Positions 60,863 to 64,000 of a stretch of DNA of 64,000 bases are shown piece by piece (position 1 is the stretch's first letter; every line of letters begins with the position of its first letter). Below the pieces are notes generated by a model that saw nothing but the letters and a program-made list of their open reading frames with translations, had not been told where the DNA came from and made no database searches. This DNA comes from Enterobacter chuandaensis (GTDB lineage: Bacteria; Pseudomonadota; Gammaproteobacteria; Enterobacterales; Enterobacteriaceae): positions 558,001-622,000 of the forward strand of contig NZ_QZCS01000001.1 of assembly GCF_003594915.1 (NCBI RefSeq), written 5' to 3'. A program made the position numbers and the translations under genes.

Positions 60863-61102
60863 AAATGCCACCCGAGTGTCCATTCAAAAATTACGTCACA
60901 TCACCGTGTCGCAAGAAGCGATGAGTAATAGCGCACTAAAACGGTTAAAGAAACCCAACGAGGGTAAAGTTATTAAAGTTTATGCAATAACATTCATTTA
61001 CGCTTTGATTCAGGCGATTTTTTTGTCTTCTGTTGCGTAATTGTTAGGTTTATCTCACCATGGCAAAAAGCTGAACCGGATTCACACTCATCAGGAGTAA
61101 AT

Positions 61103-61729
61103 ATGATTACGCTGTGGGGCAGGAATAATTCGACCAACGTTAAGAAAGTGCTCTGGACGCTGGAGGAACTGGATTTACCGTTCAACCAAATCATGGCTGG
61201 CATGTCGTTTGGCGTGAACAAAGAGGCCGACTATCTGGCGATGAACCCGAACGGCCTGGTGCCGCTGCTGCGCGATGATGAAACCGACGCGACGCTTTGG
61301 GAGTCCAACACCATTGTGCGTTACCTCGCCGCTCAGTACGGTCTTGGCCGCCTGTGGGTAGAAAACCCGGCGCAGCGCGCGCAGGGTGAGAAATGGATGG
61401 ACTGGGCGAACCAGACGCTGTCACCCACCCACCGCGTGATCCTGATGGGGCTCGTCAGAACCCCTGAAGCCGAGCGCGACTACCCCGCCATTCATGCCGC
61501 TCAGGATGCCTGCGAAAACCTGTTTGCGATGATGGACGATGAGCTGGCGAAGCATAAATGGTTCTCCGGCGATGCATTCGGCGTGGGCGACATTGCCGTG
61601 GCGCCGTTTGTCTGGAACCTGACCAACCTCGGCCTGAAATGGACGCCGCGCACCAACCTTGACCGCTGGCTTAATCAGCTTAGCGAGCGCCCGGCGTACC
61701 GTAACGTGGTGATGATCCCGGTCACCTGA
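61103..61729 (+). CDS. gstB: Glutathione S-transferase GstB (YliJ)
   Basis: Cytosolic GST of 208 residues. N-terminal thioredoxin-like domain ([20 protein letters not shown], with the glutathione-binding NGLVPLL and [10 protein letters not shown]) and an alpha-helical C-terminal domain ([11 protein letters not shown]). E. coli GstB conjugates bromoacetate and related electrophiles. Convergent with yliI, with adjacent stop codons. Confidence 0.94.
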   Translation: MITLWGRNNSTNVKKVLWTLEELDLPFNQIMAGMSFGVNKEADYLAMNPNGLVPLLRDDETDATLWESNTIVRYLAAQYGLGRLWVENPAQRAQGEKWMDWANQTLSPTHRVILMGLVRTPEAERDYPAIHAAQDACENLFAMMDDELAKHKWFSGDAFGVGDIAVAPFVWNLTNLGLKWTPRTNLDRWLNQLSERPAYRNVVMIPVT

Positions 61730-62848
61730 TTACGCACCGGACGGGCTGACTTTTAACAGTTGCCCGTCCGTTTCGTCGGTCAGGACATACAGATAGCCAT
61801 CCGGCCCCACCCGCACATCGCGAATACGTTGATTCCGGTCGCCCAGGATTCGCCCGTCTTCCGTCACCTTATTGCCGTCCACGCTCAGTACGATCACGTC
61901 CTTTTCCTTCAGCGCCCCAATAAACAGCTTGTTTTTCCACTGCGGGAACACGTCGCTGTTGTAAAACGCCATGCCGCTGACCGCGGGTGACACTTTCCAG
62001 ACAAACAGCGGCTTCTCGGTTCCCTCAACGTGTTCGCCTTTGGCTTCCGGAATTTTCAGCCCACTGTAGTTGATGCCGTGCGTCGCCAGCGGCCAGCCGT
62101 AATTTTTGCCCTTCTCCGGGATGTTGATCTCATCCCCGCCGCGCGGGCCGTGCTCGTTCAGCCACAGCGTGTCGCTCCACGGGTTCATCGCCATCCCCTG
62201 CGGGTTGCGAATGCCATAAGACCAGATTTCAGGCCGCGCGCCAGAGGTGTTCACAAACGGGTTGTCCGGCGGCACTTTGCCGTCTTCGGTGAGGCGCACC
62301 ACTTTACCCTGCAACTTATCCAGATCCTGCGCCGTCGGGCGCTGGTTGTTCTCGCCGAGAGCAATAAAAAGAGCGCCTTTGCCGTCAAAGACCATACGTC
62401 CGCCGAAATGATTCCCGGTGGAGAGTTTCGGCATCTGGCGGAACACCACCTGGAATCCCTCAATGCCGGAAAGATCGTCGCTCAGGCGGCCATAGCCCAC
62501 CGCCGTTCCGGCTTTGCCGTCATTCCCCGCTTCGGCGTAGCTCAGCCAGACGCGGCGCGACTTTTCAAAATCCGGGGCCAGCACTACATCCAGCAGTCCT
62601 CCCTGTCCATTCGCCCACACCTTCGGCACGCCGACAATCGGATCGGAAAGCCCTTTCCCGGCCTGCCAGCGTTTGAGCTGGCCGCCTCTCAGCGTCACCA
62701 GCAACCCTTTATTGTCCGGCAGAAACGCCATCGACCAGGGGTGATCGAGTCGGTTTTGCAGCACCTCGACCTTCACCGCCTCGGGCGCAGCAAGAAGTGA
62801 AAACGGAATGAACAAAGCAGGCAGAAAAATCAGCGAGGATCGAGGCAT
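61730..62848 (-). CDS. yliI: PQQ-dependent aldose sugar dehydrogenase YliI (Asd)
   Basis: Soluble periplasmic six-bladed beta-propeller quinoprotein of 372 residues with a signal peptide (SLLA-A). Conserved GSDH motifs include STGNHFGGRMVF, ALGENNQRPTAQD, YGIRNPQG and NEHGPRGGDEIN. It oxidises aldoses if PQQ is available. Start ATG 62848, chosen for AAGGAG 4 bp upstream; an in-frame ATG 21 bp further up has no such site. Confidence 0.94.
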   Translation of the reverse strand: MPRSSLIFLPALFIPFSLLAAPEAVKVEVLQNRLDHPWSMAFLPDNKGLLVTLRGGQLKRWQAGKGLSDPIVGVPKVWANGQGGLLDVVLAPDFEKSRRVWLSYAEAGNDGKAGTAVGYGRLSDDLSGIEGFQVVFRQMPKLSTGNHFGGRMVFDGKGALFIALGENNQRPTAQDLDKLQGKVVRLTEDGKVPPDNPFVNTSGARPEIWSYGIRNPQGMAMNPWSDTLWLNEHGPRGGDEINIPEKGKNYGWPLATHGINYSGLKIPEAKGEHVEGTEKPLFVWKVSPAVSGMAFYNSDVFPQWKNKLFIGALKEKDVIVLSVDGNKVTEDGRILGDRNQRIRDVRVGPDGYLYVLTDETDGQLLKVSPSGA

Positions 62849-62932
62849 AACGCGCTCCTTTATCGGCATATGGCATATAGATTAGCCACAAGCTCCGGCC
62901 GCGTTAGCACTTTTACAAAAGCTTAATCAGAA

Positions 62933-62950
62933 GGGGGAGTTGCCTCCCCC
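62933..62950 (-). terminator. Possible terminator after bssR
   Basis: A 7-bp GGGGGAG/CTCCCCC stem with a TTGC loop just past the bssR stop. The T-tract on the bssR side is poor, so confidence is moderate. Confidence 0.45.
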
Positions 62951-62955
62951 CGGGC

Positions 62956-63339
62956 TCAGTGCTGTTCAAGCGTCTCGTGCTTGTTCAGACACATGATGCA
63001 AAGAGAGAGCGTTGTCAGGCAGTTTTCAAGCTTCTCCGCGTTCACAGCGATAAACGTCGGGCAGTCGTGGCGTCCGTTCATCAGACATACCCCTGCAATG
63101 GAGAGCACCTCAGCGGAGCGACGCAGCGCCATTAGCTCACTTTCGCCGCATTCCGCCTTCAGGGTCGGTGCTTTTTCACGCATGAAATTACACAGTTCAA
63201 ACAGATTATCACGCAGATGTTCGCTTTCGCTGACTGACATATAGCCTTTTGCCTTCCTGAGCTGCAGATAGGCGGCCAGGTCGATTCGGGCATTGATCAG
63301 CTTGTTAAGCAGATCGCGTTTCAGTCTGTCAACGGTCAT
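62956..63339 (-). CDS. bssR: Biofilm regulator BssR (YliH)
   Basis: A 127-residue helical protein, the length of E. coli BssR, with conserved AAYLQLRKAKGYMSVSESEHLRDN and ending region VNAEKLENCLTTLSL. It is linked to biofilm formation through indole and AI-2 signalling in E. coli; the mechanism is unknown. Start ATG 63339 follows AGGAGG by 7 bp. Confidence 0.93.
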   Translation of the reverse strand: MTVDRLKRDLLNKLINARIDLAAYLQLRKAKGYMSVSESEHLRDNLFELCNFMREKAPTLKAECGESELMALRRSAEVLSIAGVCLMNGRHDCPTFIAVNAEKLENCLTTLSLCIMCLNKHETLEQH

Positions 63340-63555
63340 GCTATTTCCTCCTCTGTCAGCCATGTTGCACATTCAGGATAAGGTCATTTTTTGTACAGTT
63401 TAATGCCTGAGATCAATTATTCTTAACTGATTAACATTATTTACAATGTTACAACCTCTGCCTGGCGCATCCGCCTTACAAAGAGTGTATAAATCCCCCG
63501 CGATACGCTGTAAAATCCCGCCCTGATAACTCCATAATTGATGAATTTTTAACCT
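63340..63555. other. bssR-rimO divergent intergenic region
   Basis: 216 bp with no gene; promoters of bssR (leftward) and rimO (rightward) must be here. No confident site picked. Confidence 0.35.
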
Positions 63556-63639
63556 ATGAGCAATGTTACGCACCAGCCGAAAATCGGCTTCGTCTCCCTG
63601 GGCTGCCCAAACAATCAAAAAATAAATTATGCCCTCTAA
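63556..63639 (+). pseudogene. rimO: rimO 5' fragment, interrupted by an inserted element
   Basis: ATG 63556 starts MSNVTHQPKIGFVSLGCP, the exact start of RimO, which methylthiolates Asp88 of ribosomal protein S12. After GCP the normal KNLVDSERIL is replaced by NNQKINYAL and a stop at 63637. Only the first of the N-terminal cluster cysteines (Cys17) is retained. The similarity ends abruptly near 63611, where AT-rich foreign DNA begins. The rest of rimO must lie beyond the right edge, on the far side of the element. Confidence 0.88.
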
Positions 63640-63673
63640 ACACACGCCTTGCTTTACTAACTGAAATATATGG

Positions 63674-63698
63674 AAAAGAGGCCATTGACCTCTTTTTG
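63674..63698 (-). terminator. Terminator of the DUF2188 gene
   Basis: Hairpin AAAAGAGGCC-ATT-GACCTCTTTT (one G-T pair). It lies between the leftward DUF2188 gene and the rimO fragment and can stop transcription from either side. Confidence 0.7.
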
Positions 63699-63711
63699 TT
63701 ACCCTTGAGCA

Positions 63712-63933
63712 TCATCCCTTTGGAGGGAATGGATCTTTACCGTGTGAATCACTATCACGAATTTGACCATTGGGACGATGAATCACAAGTTCACTGCCTT
63801 GATTTCGGGCAATAGCACGACCAGCATCTATCGCCTCCTGCTGCGTGCTATGGGTTGATGTAACTTTTCCATTTCCTGCCCCTCTAACAGCCCAAGCCCC
63901 ATTGTGGGGTACAACATGTTGGTTCTTACCCAT
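63712..63933 (-). CDS. DUF2188 domain protein
   Basis: A 73-residue protein covering the whole DUF2188 family: GKNQHVVPHNGAWAVRG, THSTQQEAIDAGRAIARNQGSELVIH, and the C-terminal DPFPPKG. Members are small, often found on phages, plasmids and genomic islands; the function is unknown. Start ATG 63933 fits the family; a longer in-frame start to 63978 would add a non-conserved leader. It belongs to the element inserted in rimO. Confidence 0.85.
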   Translation of the reverse strand: MGKNQHVVPHNGAWAVRGAGNGKVTSTHSTQQEAIDAGRAIARNQGSELVIHRPNGQIRDSDSHGKDPFPPKG

Positions 63934-64000
63934 ACAAGTTACCTGCTGTGAAAAAACACACCATATGGTGCAATTCATAATTATAGATACAATATATTGA

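Noticed and set aside
63400-63645. 81-codon minus-strand frame over the bssR-rimO gap
   Set aside because: It is antisense to the rimO start and the promoter region and has no similarity.

Overview
The window is chromosomal DNA of an Enterobacteriaceae close to Enterobacter/Lelliottia/Leclercia. This is inferred from gene content and near-identity to Escherichia coli proteins recalled from memory; no database was searched. The backbone follows the E. coli 19-min region in inverted orientation: hcr(partial)-poxB-ltaE-ybjT-ybjS ... amiD-ybjQ-ybjP-artPIQM-artJ ... rlmC-ybjO-potIHGF-ybjN-rimK-nfsA-grxA-ybjM-ybjL-rybB ... rcdA-ybjJ-ybjI-mdfA-PAP2-ybjG-deoR-dacC-gstB-yliI-bssR-rimO(5' end only).

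Four accessory blocks interrupt this backbone. (1) 6.9-26.3 kb, between ybjS and amiD: a complete type II secretion locus (gspC-M plus gspO, with gspAB divergent), two secreted chitinases (GH19 and GH18), a small secreted lytic transglycosylase and a winged-helix regulator. It reads as a chitin-degradation/secretion module; the GH18 enzyme is the ChiA type that E. coli exports through its Gsp system. (2) 32.4-34.5 kb: an OmpR-type response regulator and sensor kinase between artJ and rlmC, with a 1-nt frameshift in the regulator. (3) 46.0-51.2 kb, directly after the sRNA gene rybB: low-GC DNA with a GIY-YIG protein, a decayed P2-like phage portal gene, a retron closely resembling Ec67 (msr-msd RNA plus an RT-TOPRIM protein split by a frameshift in a run of eight A) and a divergent DUF3800 gene. 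arsRBC follows. (4) 63.6-64.0 kb: the edge of an element inserted in the 5' end of rimO, carrying a DUF2188 gene.

Regulatory sites I can support: the sigma-E promoter and terminator of rybB, a tandem ArgR operator at artJ, a PmrA/BasR box before the PAP2-ybjG pair, a probable OxyR site at grxA, several intrinsic terminators and REP-like hairpins. No rRNA, tRNA, CRISPR array or intact insertion sequence was seen.

The most interesting part is the prophage scar at rybB. The retron sits beside a portal-gene remnant, as morons do at the P2 tin/old locus. Its RNA gene looks intact, while its RT reading frame depends on one base in a slippage-prone A8 tract.
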